Notes under the pieces: model-generated
What the model was told of the DNA's origin: nothing
The model's input: only the letters and a program-made list of their open reading frames with translations
The model's database searches: none
Shown: one piece after another, positions 45,427-53,867 of the stretch
Layout: each line of letters begins with the position of its first letter
Position numbering within the stretch: the stretch's first letter is position 1
Program-made: the position numbers and the translations under genes
Source of the DNA: Streptomyces sp. NBC_01481
Lineage (GTDB): Bacteria > Actinomycetota > Actinomycetes > Streptomycetales > Streptomycetaceae
NCBI RefSeq assembly: GCF_026339995.1
Contig: NZ_JAPEPT010000001.1
Coordinates: forward strand, 2,041,001 to 2,105,000
DNA: 64,000 nucleotides
Reading direction: 5' to 3'

Positions 45427-46659
45427 TTGAGCGTGTCCCTGTCCCCGGCATCCTGGTCCCAGGCCCGGCCAACCGCGCCCGTCGCCGCACGCCGTTGGCC
45501 CGATGTGGCAAGCCCGCCCCCGTCCTCCCGACTGCGGACGGCCGCGGCCGGACGGCGTGTGCGGCATGCGCTCGGCGCGCTGCCGCTTCGGGTGCGCTTC
45601 GGCGGCGGCGACGCGGTCGGCCGAGGCGGCCCCCTCATGGAGGTGCGCGATCCGGCCGCCTTCTTCCGCAGGATCGGCGCCGGCGGCCTCGTCGGCTTGG
45701 GTGAGTCCTATATGGCCGGGGAGTGGGAAGCCCGCGATCTCGTCGGTGTGCTGACCGTGCTCGCCGAGCACGATGCCGCCCTCGTTCCCAGGCCGCTCCG
45801 GCGGACGCGCGGAGCCCAGCTGGCCGACGGTCGCCCGCGCCCGTACCTCTCCGGCGAACTGCTCGCGCTTTCCCTCGACGAGACGCTGACGTACTCCTCC
45901 GCGCTCTTCCGCGGCTTCCCGGCCGAGCAGCATCTCCTGGCGGCGGCGCAGCACCGCAAGGCCGACCGGCTGCTCGACCTCGCCCAGGTAGGCAGCGGCA
46001 CCCAGCTCCTCGAACTCGGCACCGGATCGGGTGAGTTGGCGATCAGGGCGGCGCAGCGCGGGGCACGGGTCCTGACCGTCGCCCAGTCGTCGGAGCAGCA
46101 GGAACTGGCCCAGCGGCGCATCCGTGACGCGGGGTTCGAGAACCGCGTGAGTGTCCTGCTGCGCGACTTCAGCAGGGTGCTCGGCCGTTTTGACGCCATC
46201 GTCAGTGTGGAGATGATCGAGGCGGTCGGCGAGGAGTGCTGGGCGCAGTACTTCCTGACGCTCGACCGTGTGCTCGCGCCCGGCGGACGTGTCGCCCTGC
46301 AGACGAGCACCATGCCGCACGACCGGCTGCTCGCCTCGCGCGGCACCCGCACCTGGACCCAGAAGTACATCGTTCCCGGCGGGCTGCTGCCGTCGGCCGA
46401 GGCGATCGAGCGCTTCGTCACCCGCCGCACCGGGCTGAGCCTGGCCGGACGGGACAGCTTCGGCCCGCACTACGCCGAGACGCTGCGGCTGTGGCGCGAA
46501 CGCTTCACGCACAACGCCGCGCGTGCCGACGCCCTCGGCTTCGACGAGATCTTCTGCCGGATGTGGATCTTCCATCTCGCCCACAGGGAGGCGGGCTTCC
46601 GGTCCGGAACGCTGGATGTGCAGCAACTGCTGTTCACGAAGGAGGAGTTGGCGGATTAG
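45427..46659 (+). CDS. Cyclopropane-fatty-acyl-phospholipid synthase-like methyltransferase
   Basis: 410 residues from TTG 45427, with AGGAGG 6-7 bases upstream. The N-terminal ~130 residues contain the SCP2-like/lid region (GLGESYMAGEW), followed by a class I methyltransferase with LLELGTGSGELAI near residue 195 and the VSVEMIEAVGEECW region. CFA synthases transfer a methylene from SAM to unsaturated acyl chains of membrane lipids. The gene is convergent with a photolyase gene, 9 bases apart, in what looks like a stress-response neighbourhood. Its exact lipid substrate is unknown. Confidence 0.88.
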   Translation: MSVSLSPASWSQARPTAPVAARRWPDVASPPPSSRLRTAAAGRRVRHALGALPLRVRFGGGDAVGRGGPLMEVRDPAAFFRRIGAGGLVGLGESYMAGEWEARDLVGVLTVLAEHDAALVPRPLRRTRGAQLADGRPRPYLSGELLALSLDETLTYSSALFRGFPAEQHLLAAAQHRKADRLLDLAQVGSGTQLLELGTGSGELAIRAAQRGARVLTVAQSSEQQELAQRRIRDAGFENRVSVLLRDFSRVLGRFDAIVSVEMIEAVGEECWAQYFLTLDRVLAPGGRVALQTSTMPHDRLLASRGTRTWTQKYIVPGGLLPSAEAIERFVTRRTGLSLAGRDSFGPHYAETLRLWRERFTHNAARADALGFDEIFCRMWIFHLAHREAGFRSGTLDVQQLLFTKEELAD

Positions 46660-46668
46660 GGCGGAGGA

Positions 46669-48039
46669 TCAGTCGAGGCCGCGGGCCCGCTCGAACCGGG
46701 CTCGCCCCTCCGCGTGGTCCACCAGCGGATCCGGGTAGTCCAGCAGGGCCCGCTGGAGCACGTCCAGCTTCCACGGCTCGTGGACGGCGGGCCCGGCCAG
46801 CTCCGCGAGTTCCGGCACCCAGCGCCGGACATAGTCGCCGTTCGGGTCGCAGCGCTTCGCCTGCGCCGCCGGATTGAGGACACGATGGGGGCGGGTGTCG
46901 GTCCCGGTGCCCGCCGCCCACTGCCAGTTGAGCTGGTTGTTGGCGATGTCCCCGTCCACCAGCAGCTCCAGGAAGTGACGGGCGCCGACGCGCCAGTCCA
47001 CGTACAGCGTCTTGGTGAGATAGCTCGCCGTCAGCAGCCGCGCCCGGTTGTGCATCCAGCCCTCGTGCAGCAGCTGGCGCATCGCGGCGTCCACGATCGG
47101 GCAGCCCGTGCGGCCCTCCTTCCAGGCGGCGATCTCCTTCTCGTCGCCGCGCCAGTGGTCGTCGCGGCCGCGGTAGTCGGCGCGGGACGCGTCGGGCCGG
47201 GCGGCGAGTATCTGATGGTTGAAGTCCCGCCAGGCCAGCTGCCGTACGAACGCGTCCGCGCCCGGGCCGCCCTTGGCGCGTGCCCGCTGGACGACTTCGG
47301 TGGCCGAGAGCGTGCCGAAGTGGAGGTGCGGGGACAGCCGGGAGGTGGCATCGCCTGGCAGATCGTTCTGCCGCCCGTCGTACGCCGCGATGCCGTGGCT
47401 TTCGTCGGCGAGCCAGGTCCGCAGCCGCCGTCTGGCCTCCGTCTCCCCGCCCAGGGCCAGCCCCGGCGACACCCCGCCGACCGCGGTGCGCCGGGGCATG
47501 GGATGGCCCGCGAGTTCGGGAACCGGCACGGCGCGCGGCGCGGGCAACGTCTCGCGCGGTGGGGTGTCCTGCCACCTGCGGAAGTACGGCGTGAACACCG
47601 CGAAGTGGTCGCCGCCCTCCGGTGTCACCCGACCCGGCGGCAGCGCGGTCACCACCCCGTCGTGGACGTGCAGGGCGCAGCGGAGCGCGCTCAGCCCCTC
47701 CCTCAGCCGTTCCTCCCTGCGCAGCGCGTATGCGCTGACTCCGCCCGCGACGTGCACCGAGCGGGCGCCGCTCTCGGTGATCACCCGGCAGACCTGCTCG
47801 GTGACATCGCCGGTACGGACCACCAGCCGGCCGCCGCGCTCGCGCAGCCCGGCGTCCAGCGCGTGCAGACAGTCCGCCAGAAACGCCCGCCGGTTGGGCG
47901 TGTCGAAGCCCGCCTTCCGTATGCCCCTGTCCAGCACGAACAACGGCACGATCTCGTCGGCCTCGCGCAGCGCGGCACTCAGCGCCGGCTGGTCGTGGAG
48001 TCGCAGATCGGAGGTGAAGAGCATGACCGCAACGCTCAT
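46669..48039 (-). CDS. phrB: Deoxyribodipyrimidine photolyase (cryptochrome/photolyase family)
   Basis: 456 residues. An N-terminal Rossmann antenna domain (about 1-130) is followed by the alpha-helical FAD domain with WRDFNHQILAARP, GCPIVDAAMRQLLHEGWMHNR and NQLNWQWAAGTG. It repairs cyclobutane pyrimidine dimers using light. All family signatures are present. It is transcribed leftward, 64 bases downstream of the anti-sigma gene, so it may be part of the sigma/anti-sigma transcript. No LitR-type light sensor is in the window. Confidence 0.93.
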   Translation of the reverse strand: MSVAVMLFTSDLRLHDQPALSAALREADEIVPLFVLDRGIRKAGFDTPNRRAFLADCLHALDAGLRERGGRLVVRTGDVTEQVCRVITESGARSVHVAGGVSAYALRREERLREGLSALRCALHVHDGVVTALPPGRVTPEGGDHFAVFTPYFRRWQDTPPRETLPAPRAVPVPELAGHPMPRRTAVGGVSPGLALGGETEARRRLRTWLADESHGIAAYDGRQNDLPGDATSRLSPHLHFGTLSATEVVQRARAKGGPGADAFVRQLAWRDFNHQILAARPDASRADYRGRDDHWRGDEKEIAAWKEGRTGCPIVDAAMRQLLHEGWMHNRARLLTASYLTKTLYVDWRVGARHFLELLVDGDIANNQLNWQWAAGTGTDTRPHRVLNPAAQAKRCDPNGDYVRRWVPELAELAGPAVHEPWKLDVLQRALLDYPDPLVDHAEGRARFERARGLD

Positions 48040-48103
48040 GCGGCGTCCTTCCTCGGACGAGGCGTCGGACAGGCAGCGGACAGGCGCCGGACCCGGGCGG
48101 TCA

Positions 48104-48853
48104 TCACGTCGGGAACCGCACCAGGGCCAGCGGATCGGTCGTCGGCTGTGTCGAGCCGCCGGCCGGTTCGACCGTGATCCCCATGCCCGACGCGGCGTCC
48201 AGCGGACCGTCCATCAGTACGGCGTTGTTGGTGACGACCGGGTCCATCAGACCGGCCGAGCGGAACTTCTCCCCGTCGGAGAACCAGAGTTGGTAGACCT
48301 TGCCCTGCGGCGGCCTGGGCAGTCCCGAGGTCAGGAAGGCCGCCTTGTTCTCGCTCTGCGAGACCACGACCGTGCCGCGCGCACCGCCCTTCAGGTTCGC
48401 GCTGCTCACCCGGGCGTCGGGCGCGGCGAGCACCGAGGCCAGCTCCTCGGCCCGCTGCTGTGCACGCTGCGCCTCCTGGCGGGCGTCCTGGGCCTCCTGG
48501 TGCTGCCAGAACGAGACACCGCCGAACGCGGCGGCTGCGGCCACACATGCGGCCAGGACGAAGCGCGACATCGTCCGGCTGCGGTGGGCGCCGCCGGAGC
48601 GCCCCTGTCGTGCGACCCGGGGCGGATCCTGCCGCTCCGCGGCGATCCGCCGCAGCACGTGATGCTTCAGCGCGGGCGGCGGCGTCACGGCCACCGCGAG
48701 ACCCAGCTTGCCGACGGTGGCGGCCAGTTCACGCACTTCCTGGGCGCAGGCAGGACACACCAGCAGATGCCGCTCGAACTCGGCACGCTCGTCGGGCGCC
48801 AGCGCGTGCAGCACATAGGCGCCGGTCAGCGTGTGCAGATCAGCGGTGGTCAT
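48104..48853 (-). CDS. Anti-sigma factor of the RskA/ZAS type
   Basis: 249 residues. The N-terminal anti-sigma domain carries the zinc motif HLLVCPAC (H-x3-C-x2-C, about residues 29-36). One membrane helix (about 97-113, FVLAACVAAAAAFGGVSFW) leads to a coiled region and an extracytoplasmic RskA C-terminal domain. It should hold the adjacent ECF sigma factor inactive at the membrane until an outside signal triggers release, possibly by proteolysis; a site-2 protease lies at 20446. The start overlaps the sigma stop as ATGA, so the pair is translationally coupled. Confidence 0.93.
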   Translation of the reverse strand: MTTADLHTLTGAYVLHALAPDERAEFERHLLVCPACAQEVRELAATVGKLGLAVAVTPPPALKHHVLRRIAAERQDPPRVARQGRSGGAHRSRTMSRFVLAACVAAAAAFGGVSFWQHQEAQDARQEAQRAQQRAEELASVLAAPDARVSSANLKGGARGTVVVSQSENKAAFLTSGLPRPPQGKVYQLWFSDGEKFRSAGLMDPVVTNNAVLMDGPLDAASGMGITVEPAGGSTQPTTDPLALVRFPT

Positions 48854-49434
48854 GCGCTCACCCCCAGGCAGTCGCGCAGCCGGATGAGCCCGTCGCGCAG
48901 TCGTGTCTTGACCGTGCCGAGTGGCACGGCGAGCAGTTCGGCCACTTCGCGGTAGGCCAGCCCGCGGTAGTACGCGAGCGTCACCGACTGCCGTTGCAGC
49001 TCGGTGAGGGTGCGCAGGCAGCGTCGTACCTGTTCGCGCTCAAGACGGGCCTCGACCTGCTCGGTGACCTCGTCGTAGGCGGGTGTCTGCTCCAGCAGCG
49101 CCGCCCTGCGCTCCCGGTCGGTCGCTGCTTGGGCCGAGCGGACCCGGTCCACGGCCCGCCGGTGCGCCAGCGTCAGGATCCAGGTCATCGCCGATCCGCG
49201 GGACGGCTGGAAGCGCGCCGCGCTGCGCCAGACCTCGATCAGCACTTCCTGGGTCACCTCCTCGGACTGGGCCGGATCGCGCAACACGGCGCGCACCAGC
49301 CCCAGGACCGGACCGCAAACAGCGTCGTACAGCCGGGAGAAGGCCTCCTGGTCCCCGCGGGCGACCAGTCCGAGCAGCTGTTGCAGATCGGGTCCCGCCG
49401 GGGCGGGGCCGCCGATGTGTACGGCTTCTTTCAC
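48850..49434 (-). CDS. sigK: SigK-type ECF sigma factor
   Basis: 194 residues from GTG 49434 (GGAGG 8 bases upstream); the longer start at 49488 lacks a ribosome site. Region 2 (FSRLYDAVCGPVLGLVRAVL ... EVTQEVLIEVWRSAARF) and region 4 (QRQSVTLAYYRGLAYREVAE, GTVKTRLRDGLIRLRD) are complete. It belongs to the group paired with RskA anti-sigma factors. Likely targets are its own operon and perhaps the photolyase and CFA genes. The symbol rests on the sigma/RskA arrangement and should be treated as provisional. Confidence 0.88.
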   Translation of the reverse strand: MKEAVHIGGPAPAGPDLQQLLGLVARGDQEAFSRLYDAVCGPVLGLVRAVLRDPAQSEEVTQEVLIEVWRSAARFQPSRGSAMTWILTLAHRRAVDRVRSAQAATDRERRAALLEQTPAYDEVTEQVEARLEREQVRRCLRTLTELQRQSVTLAYYRGLAYREVAELLAVPLGTVKTRLRDGLIRLRDCLGVSA

Positions 49435-49562
49435 GCGGCTTTCCTCCACTGTGCGGGCATGTAGTCCGGACAGGATTTCACCAGGCATTCGGAGCCCGTG
49501 AGGCGGTGGATTGGTAGGGATGCGCAGATGGTTGCACGCGAGTCTCCTGAAGCCTCACAGAT

Positions 49563-49607
49563 TCGCGATATGTCGTGGTTGACGAGCGGCCTGACTCGCG
49601 ATATGTT
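49563..49607 (+). promoter_or_regulatory. Promoter of the PadR gene with two operator-like direct repeats
   Basis: -35 TTGACG at 49579-49584, 17 bases, -10 TATGTT at 49602-49607. TCGCGATATGT occurs at 49563-49573 and 49596-49606, a 33-bp step (about three turns). One copy is upstream of the -35 and the other overlaps the -10. Confidence 0.7.
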
Positions 49608-49640
49608 CGGTCACGAGTATTCGGGAGCGAGGTGATCGGA

Positions 49641-50300
49641 ATGGCCACCAAGAGGCGCAGGCTCAGCAACCCGCTGGCGCTCGTGGTGATGGTGCTGCTC
49701 TCCGAGCGGGCCATGCATCCCTACGAGATCGCGCAGACGATCCGCCAGCGCGGCAAGGAGAACAGCGTCAAGGTCAACTTCGGCTCCCTCTACACCGTCG
49801 TGCAGAACCTCGAGAAGCACGGCCTGGTCGAGGTCACCGATGTGCAGCGCCAGGGCAACCGGCCCGAGCGCACGCTGTACGGCATCACCGATGCCGGCCG
49901 TGCGGAAACGGCGGAGTGGCTGTCCGATCTGCTCAGTGTGCCTGCCCGTGAGTACCCGCTCTTCGAGACCGCGCTCTCACTCATGGCCGTCCTGCCGCCC
50001 GACGAGGTCATCCCGCTGCTCGCGGACCGGCTCGCCGCTCTGGAAGTCCAGATCGCCTCCGCGCGTGGCGCGCTGCAGATGCTGTACGGCACGCTGCCCC
50101 GGATCTTCGTCGTCGAGAACGAGTACCAGCTCCACATGCTCGAGGCCGAGGCGGAGTGGGTCCGCGGCTTCCTCAAGGAGGTCGAGCACGGCACCTACCA
50201 GGGTGTCGCGGAGTGGCGGACCTTCCACGAGACCGGTGAACTGCCTCCGGAATTCAAGGAACTTCAGCAGAGAGCCGAGGGCCGCTCCACGGATACGTAA
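49641..50300 (+). CDS. PadR-family regulator of the DrrAB-type exporter
   Basis: 219 residues from ATG 49641 (GAGGTGA upstream). The PadR winged HTH occupies about 12-90 (YEIAQTIRQRGKENSVKVNFGSLYTVVQNLE), and the C-terminal helical domain mediates dimerisation. PadR repressors often control neighbouring multidrug ABC transporters and bind the drug itself. The promoter carries paired TCGCGATATGT repeats suited to autorepression. The ABC genes start 184 bases downstream on the same strand. Confidence 0.9.
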   Translation: MATKRRRLSNPLALVVMVLLSERAMHPYEIAQTIRQRGKENSVKVNFGSLYTVVQNLEKHGLVEVTDVQRQGNRPERTLYGITDAGRAETAEWLSDLLSVPAREYPLFETALSLMAVLPPDEVIPLLADRLAALEVQIASARGALQMLYGTLPRIFVVENEYQLHMLEAEAEWVRGFLKEVEHGTYQGVAEWRTFHETGELPPEFKELQQRAEGRSTDT

Positions 50301-50308
50301 CCAGAAAA

Positions 50309-50348
50309 GACCCCGGCGGAGGCTGTTGGAGCAGCTCCCGCCAGGGTC
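50309..50348 (+). terminator. Imperfect hairpin after padR
   Basis: GACCCCGGCGGAGGCTG pairs with CAGCTCCCGCCAGGGTC with two or three mismatches. It may terminate or attenuate read-through into the ABC genes. Confidence 0.55.
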
Positions 50349-50483
50349 TCGAACCCCGGACCGGACCCGCCGAGAAGGCAGACCGGGCGATCGAGGTGCG
50401 GCACACCCAGGATAGCCCGATGCTCTTCACGCGGTTCGGCCCGGCATACCCAGAAGCCGACGAACCCCGAGGAGAGCTCCGTC

Positions 50484-51521
50484 ATGAGCACCCCTGTGCC
50501 CGCCGTCGCGGCGCGGCAACTGATCAAGACCTACCCCGGTGATGTCACCGCCCTGCGCGGCATGGATCTCACCGTCGAGACCGGCACCGTCTTCGGACTG
50601 CTCGGCCCCAACGGCGCCGGCAAGTCCACCACCGTCAAGATCCTCACGACCCTGGCCAGGCCCGACTGCGGCAGCGCCGTCGTGGCGGGCCACGATGTGC
50701 TGCGCCACCCCGACCGGGTGCGCCGCTCGATCGGCGTCGTCGCCCAGAGGTCCGGCGCCGACCCGGTCGCCACCGGCCGTGAGAACCTTCTGCTCCAGGG
50801 CAGGCTGTACGGGCTCGGGGGCGCCGTGCTGGGCCGCCGCGTCGATGAGCTGCTCGCCCGCTTCGACCTCACCGGCGCCGCGAAGCGCCAGGTCAGGGGA
50901 TACTCCGGCGGGATGCAGCGGCGCCTGGACGTGGCGCTGGGACTGGTGCACCGGCCAGAGGTGCTCTTTCTGGACGAGCCGACGACGGGCCTCGACCCCG
51001 AATCCCGTACCGCCATGTGGGAGGAGATCTCCCGCCTTGCCGGTGACGACGGCATGACCATCGTCCTCACCACCCACTATCTGGAGGAGGCCGACCGGCT
51101 GGCCGAGCGGATCGCGATCGTCGACCGCGGCAGGGTCGTCGTCGAGGGCACCCCCGAGGGACTCAAGGGCGAACTGCGCGGCGACGCCGTGCATCTGGAA
51201 CTGCGGACGGAGGGGGACCGGACACATCTCACCGGAGCCCTCGCCCCGCTGCCGGGCATCCACGAGGTCCTCGTCGACGGCCGCCGCGTCAGCGTCCGCG
51301 CCGACGACGGCGCCGCCGCCGTGCCCGTACTGCTCGGCGCGCTGGAGCGGGCGGGAGCCGCCGTCACCGCGGCGACCGTCGCCCGGCCCTCGCTCGACGA
51401 CGTCTATCTGCGGTACGCGGGACGCCGGTTCGCCGAAGCCGAGTCCGAGGCTCAGTCCGTGCCGACGCAGGCCGACACCCAGGACGAGCCCGCCCTCGCC
51501 GCCTCGGGAGGCACCCGATGA
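50484..51521 (+). CDS. DrrA-type ABC transporter ATP-binding protein
   Basis: 345 residues. Walker A GPNGAGKS (about 39-46), the signature YSGGMQRR (about 139-146), Walker B VLFLDEP and the switch His in TTHYLEEA. The C-terminal ~110 residues form the DrrA-type extension. It powers export of a drug or similar hydrophobic molecule with the permease encoded next. Start and stop overlap ATGA with the permease gene. The PadR gene upstream is the likely regulator. Confidence 0.93.
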   Translation: MSTPVPAVAARQLIKTYPGDVTALRGMDLTVETGTVFGLLGPNGAGKSTTVKILTTLARPDCGSAVVAGHDVLRHPDRVRRSIGVVAQRSGADPVATGRENLLLQGRLYGLGGAVLGRRVDELLARFDLTGAAKRQVRGYSGGMQRRLDVALGLVHRPEVLFLDEPTTGLDPESRTAMWEEISRLAGDDGMTIVLTTHYLEEADRLAERIAIVDRGRVVVEGTPEGLKGELRGDAVHLELRTEGDRTHLTGALAPLPGIHEVLVDGRRVSVRADDGAAAVPVLLGALERAGAAVTAATVARPSLDDVYLRYAGRRFAEAESEAQSVPTQADTQDEPALAASGGTR

Positions 51522-52297
51522 GCACCAACGCAGTCGCCCAGACCTGGTACATGACACAGCGTCAGCTCGTCGCGGTCGCCCGCCAGCCCGCCTATCTGGT
51601 GATGATGCTGATCCAGCCGGTGATCTGGCTGTTCCTCTTCGGCAATCTCTTCAAGAAGATCGTGGAGCTGGGCGGCTTCGGCACCACGACCTATCTCGAC
51701 TACCTGATCCCCGGCATCGTGGTGATGAGCGCGCTCAACTCCAGCATGTGGGCCGGGATGGGCACGCTCGAGGAGATCGAGCGCGGCACGCTCAACCGCT
51801 TCCTGACCACGCCCGTGAGCCGCAGCGCGCTGATGAACGCCAATGTTGTGCAGAACGGCATCAGTACCGCCCTGCAGTCCGTGATCATCGTGCTGCTCGG
51901 CCTGGCCGGGGGAGCGGAGTACCCGGGCGGCGCGGCCGGGATCGCGGTCCTCGTCCTCGCCTCGGTGCTGCTGGGCGCGGTCTTCGGCGCGTTCTCGAAC
52001 GCGGTGGGCATGCTGGTCCGCCAGCGCGAGTCGATCATCGGCTTCAACACCTTCCTGCTGCTGCCGCTGACCTTCCTTTCCTCGGCCTTCATGGCCCCGA
52101 GCCAGATGCCGCCCTGGATGGCCCGGATCGCGGACTTCAACCCGGTCAACTGGGCGATGGTGGCTGGCCGTTCGGCGCTGGCCGCCGAGCCGGACTGGGG
52201 CGATGTGCTCGGTCGCGGGGGAGCGCTCGTCGGCCTCGCGGTGGTCGCGGTGTGGCTGTCGACGCGCGCTCTCCGCTCGTACCAGAAGTCGGTCTAG
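51518..52297 (+). CDS. DrrB-type ABC-2 permease
   Basis: 259 residues with six predicted membrane helices and the ABC-2 motif region IPGIVVMSALNSSMWAG and FLSSAFMAPSQMPPWM near residues 65 and 185. It forms the transmembrane pore for the preceding ATPase. Family members export daunorubicin-like drugs; the actual substrate is unknown. The gene overlaps its partner by four bases. Confidence 0.92.
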   Translation: MSTNAVAQTWYMTQRQLVAVARQPAYLVMMLIQPVIWLFLFGNLFKKIVELGGFGTTTYLDYLIPGIVVMSALNSSMWAGMGTLEEIERGTLNRFLTTPVSRSALMNANVVQNGISTALQSVIIVLLGLAGGAEYPGGAAGIAVLVLASVLLGAVFGAFSNAVGMLVRQRESIIGFNTFLLLPLTFLSSAFMAPSQMPPWMARIADFNPVNWAMVAGRSALAAEPDWGDVLGRGGALVGLAVVAVWLSTRALRSYQKSV

Positions 52298-52344
52298 CCG
52301 CAACGCGGGCCAGAACGCGGGCTTGAACGCGGTCTGAAGCGAGG

Positions 52345-52806
52345 CTAGTACGACGACGGTTGTACGGCCCGGTCCTCGGCTCCGGTCGCGGACCGGGCCT
52401 TCGCCGCGCGCAGTGCCAGGAAGATCACCAGCCCGATCGGCGAGAGCAGGATCGTCAGCACCAATAGCGGGCCCATCACCAGCGGATGGATCCCCAGCCG
52501 GCGCGACTGGAGGAACATCCACTGGCCCAGCAGCAGATCCCAGGCGATGACTTGCGCCCAGACGGCTCCCGCGCCGTTCGCGAGGGCTGCCAGGTCCCGG
52601 AATCCGTCGAGGGACGGGCTGCTGACGGCCGCCCACAGTTCGGGGAAGACGGGAATCGCCATGGTCAGATAGACCGCCAGGATCGGGACGACCGTCAGTG
52701 GCGAGGCGGCGATCCGGGTCGTGGGGCGCCAGTTGGGGGCGAAGATCATCAGCAGCCATATGGGGCTTGCCAGATAGAAGGACAGGTCGAAGAGAAATTC
52801 GGTCAT
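52345..52806 (-). CDS. ABA4-like (DUF4281) membrane protein
   Basis: 153 residues, about four membrane helices. The conserved ABA4-like pattern is visible: MTEFLFDLSFYLASPIWLLM at the N-terminus and AQVIAWDLLLGQWMFLQSRR in the middle. The plant relative ABA4 takes part in neoxanthin formation, but bacterial functions are unknown. The start overlaps the stop of the upstream membrane-protein gene as ATGA, so the two are co-translated and probably work together. Confidence 0.82.
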   Translation of the reverse strand: MTEFLFDLSFYLASPIWLLMIFAPNWRPTTRIAASPLTVVPILAVYLTMAIPVFPELWAAVSSPSLDGFRDLAALANGAGAVWAQVIAWDLLLGQWMFLQSRRLGIHPLVMGPLLVLTILLSPIGLVIFLALRAAKARSATGAEDRAVQPSSY

Positions 52807-53759
52807 GTCACGAGCTCCTTGTGGGTGTCGTCTGCCGTACGGGAAGGGGGAGTTGTCCGCAGTGCGAGGAGTGATCCGACCGCAGCGGCGACGAGGATCG
52901 CGGCCGCGGCGGTGAGCGTCGCGCCGTCCGGGTTGATCAGGGCCTGGCCGCGCAGCGCCTGCCAGGTGACCAGGGCGACCACGGCGGCGTACACCCCGCA
53001 GGCCACGAGCACGAGCCGCAGGCGTACGCCCTCGTCACGCAGCCGGGCGAAGCGCGGCGCCAGAGCGATGAGGGCGAGCAGGAAGAGGGGGATGAGCTGA
53101 AGGGCGTGCATCCCGACGAAGTGCGGGATGCGCAGATCACCGCCGGTCGTCGACCAGCCCGTGATCGGCAGGGAGGGGCCGCCCTCCGGAACGCCGACGT
53201 TGTGGGAACCGAGGACTTTGGCGAGCTCGCCTTCCGCCCGTTGCTCGGAGGTGGGGCGCGTCATCAGGTTGCCGAGTCCGGCGCCCACCAGCGCGATGGC
53301 CGAGCCGAGCCGTATGGCCCAGGCGGCGGCGCGGTCGGCGAGGGGCGAGCGGAAGAGCAGGAACGCGATCACCATGGAACTCACCCAGAGAGTGATGATG
53401 GTGGCGCCCATGATGTTGAACAGCAGGGTGTCGAAAGCGGTTGCGTAGTTGAAATGGCTGCGTTTGCCGCGGATCACCTGACCGACGATGATCACCATCT
53501 CGATCGCCCCGGCCAGGGCGACGACCGTGCCCGCCCACCAGCCCACCCGTCGGCCGCGGGTGGCCATCGAGAGCATCCAGGCCAGTGCCGGGGCGTACAT
53601 CATCAGCGAGATCGAGAACTTGAAGGGCTTGAACCAGATCGGTGAGCCGACCAGAACACGGTCGTCGGCGATCATGCCGATGCCCGACACCACCGTCAGT
53701 ACGGCCATCGACGCGGCGAAGATCATGAGCGGCTGGTGCCAGGAACGCCATGAAGGCAT
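52803..53759 (-). CDS. Polytopic membrane protein of unknown function, partner of the ABA4-like protein
   Basis: 318 residues from ATG 53759, preceded by GGGAGGGAG. About eight membrane helices. Conserved-looking polar positions include SHFNYATAFD and RIPHFVGMHALQ, whose histidines in or near helices could ligate a metal or haem; that is speculation. I do not recognise a named family. It is the first gene of a two-gene leftward operon divergent from a MerR regulator, with tandem operator-like repeats between. Confidence 0.7.
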   Translation of the reverse strand: MPSWRSWHQPLMIFAASMAVLTVVSGIGMIADDRVLVGSPIWFKPFKFSISLMMYAPALAWMLSMATRGRRVGWWAGTVVALAGAIEMVIIVGQVIRGKRSHFNYATAFDTLLFNIMGATIITLWVSSMVIAFLLFRSPLADRAAAWAIRLGSAIALVGAGLGNLMTRPTSEQRAEGELAKVLGSHNVGVPEGGPSLPITGWSTTGGDLRIPHFVGMHALQLIPLFLLALIALAPRFARLRDEGVRLRLVLVACGVYAAVVALVTWQALRGQALINPDGATLTAAAAILVAAAVGSLLALRTTPPSRTADDTHKELVT

Positions 53760-53784
53760 GCGGAACTCCCTCCCGAGTAGAATG

Positions 53785-53822
53785 GATAGTGACACCATCT
53801 GCTATCCGGTAGTGAAACTATC
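53785..53822. promoter_or_regulatory. Tandem operator-like repeats between the membrane operon and merR
   Basis: GATAGTGACACCATC at 53785-53799 and GGTAGTGAAACTATC at 53808-53822 agree at 12 of 15 positions, 23 bp apart. The second is itself partly palindromic (TAGT-GAA-ACTA). Confidence 0.65.
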
Positions 53823-53867
53823 TATGCTGGTGTGTGGCGTTGGCAAGGGCGGAAGGATGAACGGGCA

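Noticed and set aside
50340-50420. GGTTCGA-like T-loop sequence on the minus strand (CGGGGTTCGAGACCCTG), suggesting a tRNA
   Set aside because: No matching acceptor 5' strand, D-arm or anticodon arm at the right distance. The stretch is better explained by the hairpin after padR.
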